Shown piece after piece: positions 36,690-45,524 of a stretch of DNA of 64,000 bases. The translations under genes and the position numbers were made by a program. How positions within the stretch are numbered: position 1 is the first letter of the stretch; each line of letters opens with the position of its first letter. Under the pieces are notes generated by a model. It saw only the letters and a list, made by a program, of their open reading frames with translations, was not told where the DNA came from and searched no databases. Source of the stretch: Burkholderiaceae bacterium 16 (GTDB lineage Bacteria > Pseudomonadota > Gammaproteobacteria > Burkholderiales > Burkholderiaceae); assembly GCA_000955785.1 (NCBI GenBank), contig JYOD01000008.1:124001-188000 (forward strand), given 5' to 3'.

Positions 36690-37139
36690 TCAGCAAGCCT
36701 GCGGCAGCGGCAGCGGTGTCGGCGCAAACGCCGGCTGCGCAAGCCACTCGCCGGTACTACGCAGGATCAGTGTGCCGCGCGACGCATCCAGCGTCTGCGG
36801 CACGGCGCGAAGCTCAACGCAGCGCTCCAGTCCAGCGTCCGGGCAGGCGCTGGCGTTGATCCAGTGCCGCGGGCGCGCCGGCGGCACTGGCACGGGCAGT
36901 GGCCACTTGCCGGCCACCACGGCGCCGCCTGGCTCACCCGCGAAGCTTACGGTGGCCAGCGCGTGGCGTTCGAGTCCCAGCATCGCGCCAAGCATGGCGC
37001 TGCGCGCCTCCGCGCGCCAGCCTCGCTCCATATGCCGATTTCAGGCAGGCGCGACCATCGCCGTGAGGATCGTCATCATGGTTAGCGTGACCAGCAGTTC
37101 GAGCAGGGTGAATCCTGACAGGCGAGAGTGGGGCGTCAT
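36690..37139 (-). pseudogene. pilE: PilE-like minor pilin gene interrupted by an in-frame UGA
   Basis: ATG 37139 starts MTPHSRLSGFTLLELLVTLTM, a textbook prepilin leader with cleavage before Phe and +5 Glu. After codon 32 comes TGA (minus strand, plus coordinates 37043-37041). The same frame then continues directly into NRHMERGWRAEARSAMLGAML, which is what follows the hydrophobic helix in intact PilE proteins. Reading through the stop gives about 149 codons, a normal minor-pilin length, ending two bases before the fimT start. The stop most likely replaced a Trp codon (TGG to TGA). A second ATG at 37031 could only make a soluble fragment without the membrane helix. Confidence 0.8.
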
Positions 37140-37213
37140 GCGCATTCTCCATAGCGCCGGCCGATCCGTGGACGGGCCCGGGCGTTCGAGCGGTTGATAG
37201 GGGCGCGGCCTGG

Positions 37214-37248
37214 TGCCGGATGCCGGGTGCCGGGTGCCGGGTGGCGGA
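37214..37248. repeat. heptanucleotide tandem repeat
   Basis: Five 7-bp units run in tandem: TGCCGGA, three exact TGCCGGG, then TGGCGGA. The tract lies between the pilY1-like stop and the pilE start, 75-110 bases upstream of pilE on its strand. Simple repeats like this can change length by slippage. Confidence 0.85.
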
Positions 37249-37263
37249 TTGGCAAGGGCTGGC

Positions 37264-39197
37264 TCACGGCGAACCGGAACGGATCAGTTTGCGCCAGCGC
37301 AGGCGGCCGGTGCGGCGGCTGGCAACAGTGCGGTTGTGCGGCACGGCTCGGCCGTGCTCCAGGGACCAGAGCGTAAGCGCCACTGCTTCTCGCGACGTGA
37401 TGCCAGGTTGTGTGGGGTGGGCAGGTGGCAATGGCGCACGGCCAAGGACTATGGAGGCCTGGGGTTCCGCCGCAAGTCCGGTGCTTGCGTGGATGCGGGG
37501 GCCGCCGGCTTGTACGCTAACGGCGGAATCGCCGCTCAACGCATGGATCAGGTAAATGCGCTGGCGTGCGTCAGGCGTTCGCGTCACCACGCCGAGGTAG
37601 CCTAGATCGGCCGGCATGAGCCGGTCCAGCCGCTCGCCCGGATGGGGAAGGGGCGGGTGCCAGCCGGTTGCCATGGGCTGGTCGGGGATCTCCGGTTCGG
37701 AGGACTGGCGACGCAGCACGACGCCGTTCCCCTGCGGATGGGTCGCAATACGCGTTGATTTGCTGTGTCGCCCGCCGGAATCCGCGAGTGAAGCGCTGTC
37801 GAAGACGGCGGCGATGTGATTGCCGCTGCCGTACACCACGAGGTGGCCGCCCTGGGCATCGATCAGGACCGGTGCCGCGAACGTTGCCGTGCCGTTCGAC
37901 GATTGTGCTGGCCATGGCACTGGAGTCTCCAGCCGGTGAATGCATCGCACGCGCTGTTCGCTCTTCCGCCACAGCGCCGCGCCGCGCAGGTCGAAGCGCC
38001 AGAGCCGGCCGATGGCGTCCACGACATAGGCGGCCAGGGCCGTGCCCGATGCATCTGGCAAGATGCTCGCCGCCAGCAGGGCGGGGCTGGCCCCGCCGAT
38101 CCCGCAACCGTTGCCGGGCAGGTGTAGCCGGGGTATCGCATGCCGCCCGTGCCAAGGTGCGCGCGCGGGTTTGTCCAGCGGTAGCAGGGCAAGTCCCGCC
38201 TGCTGTGCGGATGGATTGTGGTGCGGCTCGCCTGACCGGGTCTTGCCGCCAGGCTCCGGCGCCAGCGCAGCCATGGCGTACCAGCGCGGGCCCTCAGGCG
38301 TCGTTAGCGCCAATGCGCGTACAGGCCCCGCAGGCGCCAGCGGCAGCGAGTCGGAAGCCATGGCCTCCCAGAGCAGTGCCAGCGGAAACTGGCTGGCGCG
38401 GTCGCCGACGTCGGTGATGTCGAGGGCGAACATGCCTGCATGCGCATCCTGATCGGCGCGCCCAGCGTCGCTGGCCGGCAGGCCACATAGCAAGACAGTA
38501 CGCCAGCGCCCGCGTTCCAGCGCTACGTCGGCCGCTTCCGGGTAAGGGCAGGGCGCGACGGGTGCGGATGCGGACGGCGCAGGCGGCAAGTAGGCGAGCC
38601 CTTCTTCGCCTGACCTGGCGTCGAACGCGTGGAGCAAGCCGTCGCGGGTGCCCAGCCACACCAGCGTCGGGCGTGGCTGTACAGCGCGGCGAATTCGGCG
38701 TGGCCGGGCATCCAGGAAGGCGGCGGCACCAGCACTGGTGGCGTGCCGGCCGGGCGCCCCAGCAGTCCCCTGTCGTGCTTAGGGTGTGTGCCCCGCAAGC
38801 GGGCCAGCCGCTCCTGGCCGTGGCCGTCCGGCCGCCCTTCGGGACCGATTTCATCGAGCAGGCCGCGTGTCACACTAGTCACACTATTCAGTGCCTGCCA
38901 TTGCAGCGGAGCCAGGCGCACCGGCGGCGTCTCCGTGCCTGCGAGCGCTGTCAATAAGCGCCGCGAAGCGGGATCGCGTGCCGCGAGCAGTGCGCCTGCC
39001 TCCCACGCGGGCGGCGGCAACGACTTTGCGGTCTTGTGTTCGCCCGACGGGAGCGGCAGGGCGGTCAGGCGGCCGCTCCAGGGGCGATCGCCGGGCTCCG
39101 CGATGTGGTGGGTGCCGGCGCCCTGCGCCGTGCCGGCACAGGGCAGCCACACGGAGGCGGCTATCAACGTGCTGCAGCACCGCGTAAAGAGCGTCAT
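37264..39197 (-). pseudogene. pilY1: PilY1-like pilus-associated gene disrupted by a frameshift
   Basis: ATG 39197 begins a signal peptide (LFTRCCSTLIAASVW, then AQGAG) and a frame that stays open to 38523. The second part (38661 to 37264) opens WLGTRDGLLHAFDARSGEEG, the first blade of the PilY1 beta-propeller. It continues through GTALAAYVVDAIGRLWRFDL and VYGSGNHIAAVF, typical PilY1 propeller phrases. The junction falls near 38660-38675, where YSHAR in one frame continues as PTLVWLGTRDG in the other, consistent with a one-base deletion. The joined protein would be about 645 aa, much shorter than classical 1000-aa PilY1, lacking the N-terminal von Willebrand-like region. Its start overlaps the ancestral pilX stop as ATGA. 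Confidence 0.8.
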
Positions 39198-39856
39198 GGC
39201 TGGAACTCGCTTTGCAGCAAGCTGCACACCGCGGGGTCTCTACCCTTGCCGAGCGCCGTTATGCGAAATCACAATCGCGGGCCCGCGCCAGCCGCGTAGT
39301 CCGCGCCCAGCCATTCGCCGGGCGGACGCTCGTGCAGCAACTCCACGACATAGCGCGGCATGGTGCTCACGCCCGCCGCCCCGGCCGGCAAGTCCGGAAG
39401 GGTGGCGCTGCTGAAGGTGCCCACAGCAATGCCGACGCCTTCGTCCGGCCGGTGTGCCGCGAGCCGGTCCTCCCAAGGCGCCGGCACGTTCGCATCGGGC
39501 CGGCACAGTCCCAGTTGCGCTCCGCGTCCGCACTGGCCCGGAGACGGCCAGGCAGCAAGTCGCGCGTCCGCTCCGGCAGAACCGGCGCGTAGCGCCGCCA
39601 GCAATTCCGCTTCGGCGTCGAGCAGCGCCGTCTCCGCGGCGCGGAAGGCTATTTCGCGCGCCAGCTGGTAAGCGGCCACTTGCCGGCTGGAGAGTAGGAA
39701 ATCCAGGCCGGCCATGGTGGTGGCGATCACCGGCAGCAGCATCGTGGCAGTCAGCAGCAGTGTAGTGCTGCCGTCGGCGCGGAAGCAGCGCGCGGCGGTG
39801 GCGCGCTGCATTGGCCGGCATGGCTCCGATAGCGATACCGATACCGGTCTCAACAT
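39194..39856 (-). pseudogene. pilX: PilX-like minor pilin assembly gene interrupted by an in-frame UGA
   Basis: The frame from ATG 39856 carries the PilX signature: GSTTLLLTATMLLPVIATTMAG helix, then QLAREIAFRAAETALLDAE. It stops at TGA (plus coordinates 39271-39269) after GAGPRL. Past this codon the same frame reads FRITALGKGRDPAVCSLLQS and ends at a TGA overlapping the PilY1 ATG, exactly the expected PilX C-terminus (a YRITARG-type strand and a LQS ending) and operon spacing. The simplest explanation is a TGG to TGA nonsense change in a 220-codon gene. Without read-through the product lacks its last 25 residues. Confidence 0.78.
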
Positions 39857-40792
39857 AGCGTTTCCATGCAGGGCTGGGCATTGCGTAGCCGCACGGATGC
39901 CGAGAACACCCGGCGAATAACAGCGGCCCCGGGCGGGGGATGAAAGACGAGGTCGTCGGCATGCGCGCCCGCGCCTGGCCCCGGCGGAGGAAACAGGACG
40001 AGCCGGGCGGCCGCGCCAGCCTGCGGCAGCGGGCGTTCGCCGCGGAGCACCAGCGCCACCTGGACTATCCGCACCTCACGCCAGGCCGCTTCCCCCCTGG
40101 CGCGTATCTCCTCGGCTCGCAGGAACGCATCCGCCTTGCCGTCGCCATCTGTGTCGATGCCGTATCGCAACTGCATGGTCTCCACGCCGCGCACCAGCGC
40201 GCCGGAAGTCCGGCTTCCCGCCTGCACCCGTCCGTCGCGCCGGCTGGCATAGCGGCACAGCAGTTGCGGTTCGCCATCGGCGCCGTTGCCTATATAAAGC
40301 AGGTTCGCGCCGGCATAGGCGCGGTCGCTCTCATCGGCACCGGCGCTGATGCGAGCGGCCGGGAGCGCGTAGCCGCTGCAATCGGTCATGGTCTGGTCCG
40401 GCAGCGTCGGATCGTGTGCGCGTCCGCTACCGCTGAAGCGCACCAGCAGCGCATCGCTGCCGTTGACGCCACGCCGCGCACAGGTGGGCTGCGCGGCGAT
40501 GCCGGGCTGGCCGCAGTCGTCCTGCCCGGACAGGGCTGGCGGTGCATGCGGCAGGAGGGATGCCGCCGGTGGACGCCAGCCGCCATGGCGGACCAGGTGG
40601 GTGACGATGGAAAGCGCACGCTGGCCTCGTTGCTTCCAGCAATACGAGGTCGACGGTGGTTCGGTAGGACATCTGCACGACGTGAAATGCCGATGCCGCC
40701 AGCGCGCATACCAGCATTCCCAGCGCCAGGCCGATCATCAGTTCGATCAGCGAGAAGCCCCGTGCCCGACTGGCTCTCACGGCCTGATCCAT
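39850..40792 (-). pseudogene. pilW: PilW-like minor pilin gene disrupted by a frameshift
   Basis: ATG 40792 starts MDQAVRASRARGFSLIELMIG, a prepilin leader with +5 Glu and a hydrophobic helix. The frame is disrupted shortly after LVLLEAT near 40620-40635. The continuation in the next frame reads GQRALSIVTHLVRHGGW and runs through the PilW-type body (MTDCSGYALPAA, YIGNGADGEPQLLCRY, VRGVETMQLRYGIDTDGDG) to 39850. An extra base would explain the shift. The joined protein would be about 310 aa, normal for PilW. Its stop overlaps the pilX start by 7 bases and its start overlaps pilV by 16 bases. Confidence 0.8.
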
Positions 40793-41211
40793 AGGGCAAC
40801 GACGCGCAGTGCAATGGCATCGTCCACACGTCCAGGCCGGCCGGAGGGCGGATGCAGCGGTCCGACGACCGCCAGCCTGGGGCCTGGCGCGCACCCGGGC
40901 AGGCCATGTTCACCGCCAGCCGAGGCCAGCGACTGGCACAGTCGGAGGGGATGCGGGCCGATGCCGCGGGCATGCAAGGGCGACAGCGCCGGGCCAGGGT
41001 CTTCCAGTTCCGCCAGTTCGGCGACCGCGCGTGTCGCTTGGCCAAGTGCCTCATAGTGGCGCTGTGTGTTCAGCGCGACGGCAGCAAGGGTGGCAAGCGG
41101 CAACAGGCCAACGCCGAGGACCGCGAGGGCCGTGAGGGATTCGATCAGGAGGTAGCCGCGGGTGGATGCCGCGGTGGCATGGATGGGGCTGCCAGTACGA
41201 CAGGTTGACAT
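40777..41211 (-). CDS. pilV: PilV-like minor pilin
   Basis: A 144-aa prepilin. STRGYLLIESLTALAVLGVGLLPLATL shows cleavage after Gly, +1 Tyr, +5 Glu and a long hydrophobic helix; NTQRHYEALGQATRAVAELAE continues it as in PilV. No lesion is visible. As first gene of the minor-pilin operon it would, in an intact system, join the tip complex with PilW, PilX and PilE. With its partners broken it may no longer function. ATG 41211 is chosen because the longer in-frame start at 41298 puts 29 extra non-pilin residues before the leader. Confidence 0.82.
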   Translation of the reverse strand: MSTCRTGSPIHATAASTRGYLLIESLTALAVLGVGLLPLATLAAVALNTQRHYEALGQATRAVAELAELEDPGPALSPLHARGIGPHPLRLCQSLASAGGEHGLPGCAPGPRLAVVGPLHPPSGRPGRVDDAIALRVVALWIRP

Positions 41212-41356
41212 GACATGGCGGCTCGGCGTCTTCGCCCGGCAGGTCGAAGGATGGGGACGTACCTTTGCGTTGGCGGAAGGGGGTCTTGTTGACGGCATGG
41301 CACTTGCGCTTGGATGTGGCGACGTGAATCAGGATGCCGGTCAAACGGGGGTGAAA

Positions 41357-41746
41357 ATGTGCCAGTCCGTAAAGGGTTTGCCAATTATTGTTTCATGCAT
41401 GGATGTGGCGACGATCCTGGTGACGTTCAGTGTTGCGGCGAACGGATGGTCTTATGCGGTGCCCAGCGTGGGTGCGGGATCGGTTTACACGGCATCGCCG
41501 GGAGACATCGGCAAGGCGGTGTCGGTGGTAGCGAATTCGCCCACCGTTTGCTTTGATGGTACTGGCCGCGTGCTGCTCGCCGACTGCAGCGGGCCGCCTG
41601 CCGTTTTGCCACAATTGGACGTTGTGCTAGTGGCCCGGCGGCGCGAATGCATGCAAGGCAAGCAGAGGCACTGCCAGGTGCCTGTGTATCCCGATTTCGC
41701 GATTGGGGCAGGCGCGCGTGTGCGATTCGGCGGCCGGCCCGACTGA
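41357..41746 (+). CDS. hypothetical protein, possibly a pilin-like remnant
   Basis: A 129-aa ORF on the strand opposite the pilin operon, in DNA with less biased codon use. It has a hydrophobic segment (LPIIVSCMDVATILVTF) and a beta-rich body with four Cys. NSPTVCFDGTGRVLLADCSG faintly resembles the C-terminal strands of GspH-type pseudopilins, but the leader lacks a proper G-x4-E site. Function unknown; it could be a decayed gene. Confidence 0.35.
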   Translation: MCQSVKGLPIIVSCMDVATILVTFSVAANGWSYAVPSVGAGSVYTASPGDIGKAVSVVANSPTVCFDGTGRVLLADCSGPPAVLPQLDVVLVARRRECMQGKQRHCQVPVYPDFAIGAGARVRFGGRPD

Positions 41747-41755
41747 CGTTATGGT

Positions 41756-42076
41756 TTGCTGCCCGGAGACCCGCAACATGCGCCCACCGTGACTTATGAC
41801 GGAGTCACCTGCGACATGACCGTGGGATCCGGAAAACTGCTGGGCTCAACGGATGTACGATCTTGGTGTCGAGTCGATGTACGCGCTCGTCCGAGCGGTA
41901 TCCCGCTGTCCACTACGGCACTGTGCTCGCGTGCCTCGCTTGTCTTGCTGAACAATGGAACACTCAACGCATTGACTCAGCAATCCAACGCAACCGCTAC
42001 AACTTCGCAATTGCCCGGCAATTTGCTCGGTACGTCCAAGCGTGTCGCCTGGAAAGAGTCATTTTTGCAGAAATAG
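41756..42076 (+). CDS. hypothetical protein
   Basis: A 106-codon ORF starting at a TTG, nine bases after the previous ORF. The translation is Ser/Thr/Leu-rich without a signal peptide or known motif. The start is weak and the gene may be a remnant. Nothing else is seen between 41212 and 42134 apart from these two ORFs. Confidence 0.25.
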   Translation: MLPGDPQHAPTVTYDGVTCDMTVGSGKLLGSTDVRSWCRVDVRARPSGIPLSTTALCSRASLVLLNNGTLNALTQQSNATATTSQLPGNLLGTSKRVAWKESFLQK

Positions 42077-42134
42077 GATGCAAGGCGCCCGCGCGATTGC
42101 GAGATCGCTGATCTCGCCCGCCAGCGGGCCCGAT

Positions 42135-42602
42135 CTATTTCTTGGGTGCTCCGGTCGCAGAGAATTCATCCAGCACGTCCCGAAACTCCGACACATCCTC
42201 AAAGCTCCGGTACACCGAAGCAAACCGGATATATGCAATTTTGTCGAGCCGGCGCAGTTCGCGCATGACCAGTTCCCCGACCTGGCTGCTGGGGATTTCC
42301 TTCTCGCCGAGCGCGAGCAGCTTTTCTTCGATGCGGGTGATGGAGGCGTCGATGGCCTCGGCAGAGACCGGGCGCTTGCGCAGCGCCAGGCGCATGGAGT
42401 CCTTCAGCTTGTCGCGGGTGTAGTCCGCGCGGGAGCCGTTTTTCTTGACGATGGCGGGGAAGAACAGTTCGATCCGCTCATAGGTGGTGAAGCGGCGGTC
42501 GCAGGATTCGCAGCGGCGGCGGCGGCGGACTGTATCGCCTTCTTCGGACATGCGCGTGTCCAGGACCTGGGTATTGGAATGAGCGCAAAAGGGGCATTTC
42601 AT
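42135..42602 (-). CDS. nrdR: transcriptional repressor NrdR
   Basis: NrdR (155 aa) represses ribonucleotide reductase operons in response to ATP/dATP. The N-terminal zinc ribbon is [17 protein letters not shown] with the second pair in RCESCDRRF; the ATP-cone follows from about residue 46 ([15 protein letters not shown]). Length and motifs are standard. It lies 158 bases downstream of glyA on the same strand, an arrangement common in betaproteobacteria; a GC-rich hairpin without a T-run (42729-42750) separates them. Confidence 0.97.
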   Translation of the reverse strand: MKCPFCAHSNTQVLDTRMSEEGDTVRRRRRCESCDRRFTTYERIELFFPAIVKKNGSRADYTRDKLKDSMRLALRKRPVSAEAIDASITRIEEKLLALGEKEIPSSQVGELVMRELRRLDKIAYIRFASVYRSFEDVSEFRDVLDEFSATGAPKK

Positions 42603-42760
42603 GCCTGACCACCTCGAAGTTTGAGCCGGGGCGCGTGCTGCGCGTGCAGCGTCTTGTCATTCTGTGTTGCGCTGGGCTGGGTTGGCAAGGCCCGCCGGCA
42701 GCGCTGGCGCGCCGCGGCGGACTGCCGGCCACCCGCACGTGGGCGGGTGGCGCAGGGGGG

Positions 42761-44008
42761 TCAGCCGTAGACCGGGAAACGCTTGGTCAGGGCTGCCACT
42801 TGCTCGCGCACGCTGGCGATATTGGCCAGGTCGTGCGGATTCTCCAGCACGTCGGCGACCAGGTTGGCCACCTGGCGGGCTTCTTCTTCCTTGAAGCCGC
42901 GGGTGGTCATGGCCGGCGAACCCAGGCGGATACCCGAGGTGACGAAGGGCTTTTCCGGGTCGTTGGGGATGGCGTTCTTGTTGACGGTGATATGCGCTTC
43001 GCCCAAGGCCTTTTCGGCTTCCTTGCCGGTGATCTGCATGGCGCGCAGGTCGACCAGCATCACGTGGCTCTCGGTGCGGCCCGAGACGATGCGCAGGCCG
43101 CGCTCGGTCAGCGTTTCGGCCATGACGCGGGCGTTCTTGACCACTTGCTGCTGGTAGGTCTTGAACTCGGGCGACAGGGCTTCCTTGAAGGCCACGGCCT
43201 TGCCGGCAATCACGTGCATCAGGGGGCCGCCCTGGATGCCGGGGAAGATGGCCGAGTTGATGGCCTTCTCATGCTCGGCCTTCATCAGGATCACGCCACC
43301 GCGCGGGCCGCGCAGGCTCTTGTGGGTGGTGGTGGTGACAAAGTCGGCGTGCGGAACCGGGTTCGGGTACTCGCCGGCGGCGATCAGGCCGGCGTAGTGG
43401 GCCATGTCGACCATGAACAGGGCGCCGATCGACTTGGCAACCTTGGCGATGCGTTCGAAGTCGATGCGCAGGGCGAAGGCCGAGGCGCCGGCGATGATCA
43501 GCTTGGGCTTCTTTTCCTGTGCCAGCTTTTCCAGCGCGACATAGTCGATGTCTTCGTTGGCGTCCAGGCCGTAGCTCACCACGTTGAACCACTTGCCGCT
43601 CATGTTGAGCGCCATGCCGTGGGTCAGGTGGCCGCCTTCGGCGAGGCTCATGCCCATGATGGTGTCGCCCGGCTTCAGGGCGGCGAAAAACACGCCCTGG
43701 TTGGCCTGCGAGCCGGAGTTGGGCTGCACATTGGCGGCTTCGGCGCCGAACAGTTGCTTGACGCGGTCGATGGCGAGCTGCTCGACGATGTCGACATACT
43801 CGCAGCCACCGTAGTAGCGCTTGCCGGGATAACCTTCGGCGTACTTGTTGGTCAGTTGCGAACCCTGGGCGGCCATCACGGCCGGCGAGGTGTAGTTTTC
43901 CGAGGCGATCAGCTCGATGTGCTCTTCCTGGCGCTGGTCTTCCTTCTGGATAGCGGCAAAAAGCTCGGGGTCGATCTGGTCGATCGTATAGCGGCTGCGT
44001 TCGAACAT
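42761..44008 (-). CDS. glyA: serine hydroxymethyltransferase
   Basis: GlyA (415 aa from ATG 44008) converts serine and tetrahydrofolate to glycine and methylene-THF. PLP Lys lies in [14 protein letters not shown]; other conserved parts are [27 protein letters not shown] and [12 protein letters not shown] longer in-frame ORF to 44077 adds a non-conserved leader. The leader region upstream (to 44396) is long enough for regulation but shows no motif I can name. Confidence 0.97.
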   Translation of the reverse strand: MFERSRYTIDQIDPELFAAIQKEDQRQEEHIELIASENYTSPAVMAAQGSQLTNKYAEGYPGKRYYGGCEYVDIVEQLAIDRVKQLFGAEAANVQPNSGSQANQGVFFAALKPGDTIMGMSLAEGGHLTHGMALNMSGKWFNVVSYGLDANEDIDYVALEKLAQEKKPKLIIAGASAFALRIDFERIAKVAKSIGALFMVDMAHYAGLIAAGEYPNPVPHADFVTTTTHKSLRGPRGGVILMKAEHEKAINSAIFPGIQGGPLMHVIAGKAVAFKEALSPEFKTYQQQVVKNARVMAETLTERGLRIVSGRTESHVMLVDLRAMQITGKEAEKALGEAHITVNKNAIPNDPEKPFVTSGIRLGSPAMTTRGFKEEEARQVANLVADVLENPHDLANIASVREQVAALTKRFPVYG

Positions 44009-44396
44009 GGCGAAAACTCGTCTGAAAAAAAGGAGATCCGAATCGGCTTCGGGGTAGGGCGCGCGGGGAAGGCACATGCGACCAGCGCCGGAAAGCGTGG
44101 CTAGTCCGGCGCAGGGCGCACCCTGCTTCCCATTCGCTGCCCAGGCGAGCGGCAGGCGCTTGATACATCGCGCCAGAGAAACTTGCGCTTCCTCGTGGTA
44201 GTGCCCACTGACTTCGCCAGTCGCGCAAGATGGAATGGTTGGCGGCAGTTTAACGCGAGGCGCTGGCTCGCTGCAAGAAGGCGGAAAGGGCCCGCTTCGC
44301 GAAAGTCAACGGCTAGTCTGTCAGGTAATGTAATTGTTGTAATGTCGGGCGAGGGTATACACCGGGCCGGGCCGGCTGTCCGTTACAATCGCGGCC
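44009..44396. other. intergenic region between divergent glyA and ybgC
   Basis: About 390 bases must hold promoters for glyA (left) and the tol-pal operon (right). I see no ORF with domain support and no recognised riboswitch. A poly-A stretch (plus strand near 44025-44035) lies close to the glyA start. Confidence 0.5.
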
Positions 44397-44801
44397 ATGA
44401 GCAACAATGTGTGGGCCTTGCGGGTGTACTGGGAAGACACCGACGCGGGCGGTGTGGTGTTCTACGCCAATTACCTGAAATTCTTCGAGCGCGCCCGGAC
44501 CGAGTGGCTGCGCTCGCTTGGCGTCGAACAGCAAGCGCTGGCCGATGAGACCGGTGTCGTCTTCATCGTCAGAAGCACGGCGGTGGACTACAATGCCCCC
44601 GCCCGTCTGGACGACATGCTTGAGATCCGGACCCGGATTGAACGGGTTGGTCCGGCGTCTGTCCAATTCGCCCAGGAAGCCTGGCGTGGTGAGCAATTGC
44701 TGGCTACCGGCGCCATCCGGGTTGGATGTGTCGATCGCACCACATTTCGCCCGACGCCCATTCCCGCTCCCGTCCTAGCAACCATCAAGACCGCTCGATG
44801 A
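44397..44801 (+). CDS. ybgC: tol-pal system-associated acyl-CoA thioesterase
   Basis: A 134-aa hot-dog-fold thioesterase. The signature YWEDTDAGGVVFYANYLKFFERARTEWL (key residues D in EDTDAGG and the following YANY) is clear. YbgC hydrolyses short or long acyl-CoA and interacts with phospholipid metabolism at the envelope. The stop overlaps the tolQ start as ATGA, so it is the first gene of the tol-pal operon. Confidence 0.96.
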   Translation: MSNNVWALRVYWEDTDAGGVVFYANYLKFFERARTEWLRSLGVEQQALADETGVVFIVRSTAVDYNAPARLDDMLEIRTRIERVGPASVQFAQEAWRGEQLLATGAIRVGCVDRTTFRPTPIPAPVLATIKTAR

Positions 44802-45481
44802 ATCCCGTGACCGTCACGCAAGACCTGTCGATCATTTCGCTGGTGCTGCACGCCAGTGTGCTGGCGCAGGCCGTCATGGCCCTGCTGCTGGTGATGTCCC
44901 TGTTTTCGTGGACATATATCTTCCGCAAGCATTTCTCGCTGCGCTCGGCGCGCACCCAGACCGAGGGCTTCGAGCGCGACTTCTGGGCTGGCGGCGACCT
45001 GCAGGCGCTGTACCAGAGCGCGGCCAACAATCGCCACAGCACGGGCGCGCTGGAACGGATCTTCGAGTCCGGCATGGGCGAGTACCTGAAGGCGCGTGAA
45101 CGCAACAATGACGCCGGGGCGCTACTCGACGCAGCCCGGCGCGCCATGCGTGCGGCCTACCAGCGCGAGATGGATGTGATGGAGTCACATCTTCCGTTCC
45201 TGGCCTCGGTGGGCTCTGTCAGTCCTTATATCGGCCTGTTCGGCACGGTGTGGGGCATCATGAACGCCTTCCGCGGATTGTCCAACGTGCAGCAAGCAAC
45301 GCTTGCCGCGGTTGCGCCCGGCATTGCCGAGGCGCTGGTCGCCACTGCCATCGGTCTGTTCGCGGCGATTCCTGCCGTGATCGCGTACAACCGCTACGCC
45401 ACCGAGGTGGATCGCCTGGCCATCCGTTTCGAGAGCTTCATGGAAGAATTCCTGAATATCCTGCAACGGCAGACCCGCTAA
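44798..45481 (+). CDS. tolQ: Tol-Pal system proton-channel protein TolQ
   Basis: TolQ (227 aa) forms the inner-membrane motor with TolR and powers outer-membrane constriction at division. Three transmembrane segments are visible: residues 15-38, then about 130-155 and 170-195. They carry the family sequences GSVSPYIGLFGTVWGIMNAF and APGIAEALVATAIGLFAAIPAVIAYN. Thr and Glu residues lining the proton path lie in TM2 and TM3. ATG 44798 overlaps the ybgC stop; the in-frame upstream start at 44726 lies inside ybgC and is rejected. Confidence 0.97.
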   Translation: MNPVTVTQDLSIISLVLHASVLAQAVMALLLVMSLFSWTYIFRKHFSLRSARTQTEGFERDFWAGGDLQALYQSAANNRHSTGALERIFESGMGEYLKARERNNDAGALLDAARRAMRAAYQREMDVMESHLPFLASVGSVSPYIGLFGTVWGIMNAFRGLSNVQQATLAAVAPGIAEALVATAIGLFAAIPAVIAYNRYATEVDRLAIRFESFMEEFLNILQRQTR

Positions 45482-45524
45482 AGCGCCGAAGCCACCAACG
45501 TCATCGGTCAAGGAGATACCTGCA

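Noticed and set aside
36690..39856. Selenocysteine or UGA-as-Trp decoding of pilX and pilE
   Set aside because: No SECIS-like element is apparent, TGG is used for Trp in the same genes, and TGA is a normal stop throughout the window.
44009..44396. Glycine or folate riboswitch ahead of glyA
   Set aside because: The gap is long enough but I found none of the conserved core sequences of these classes.
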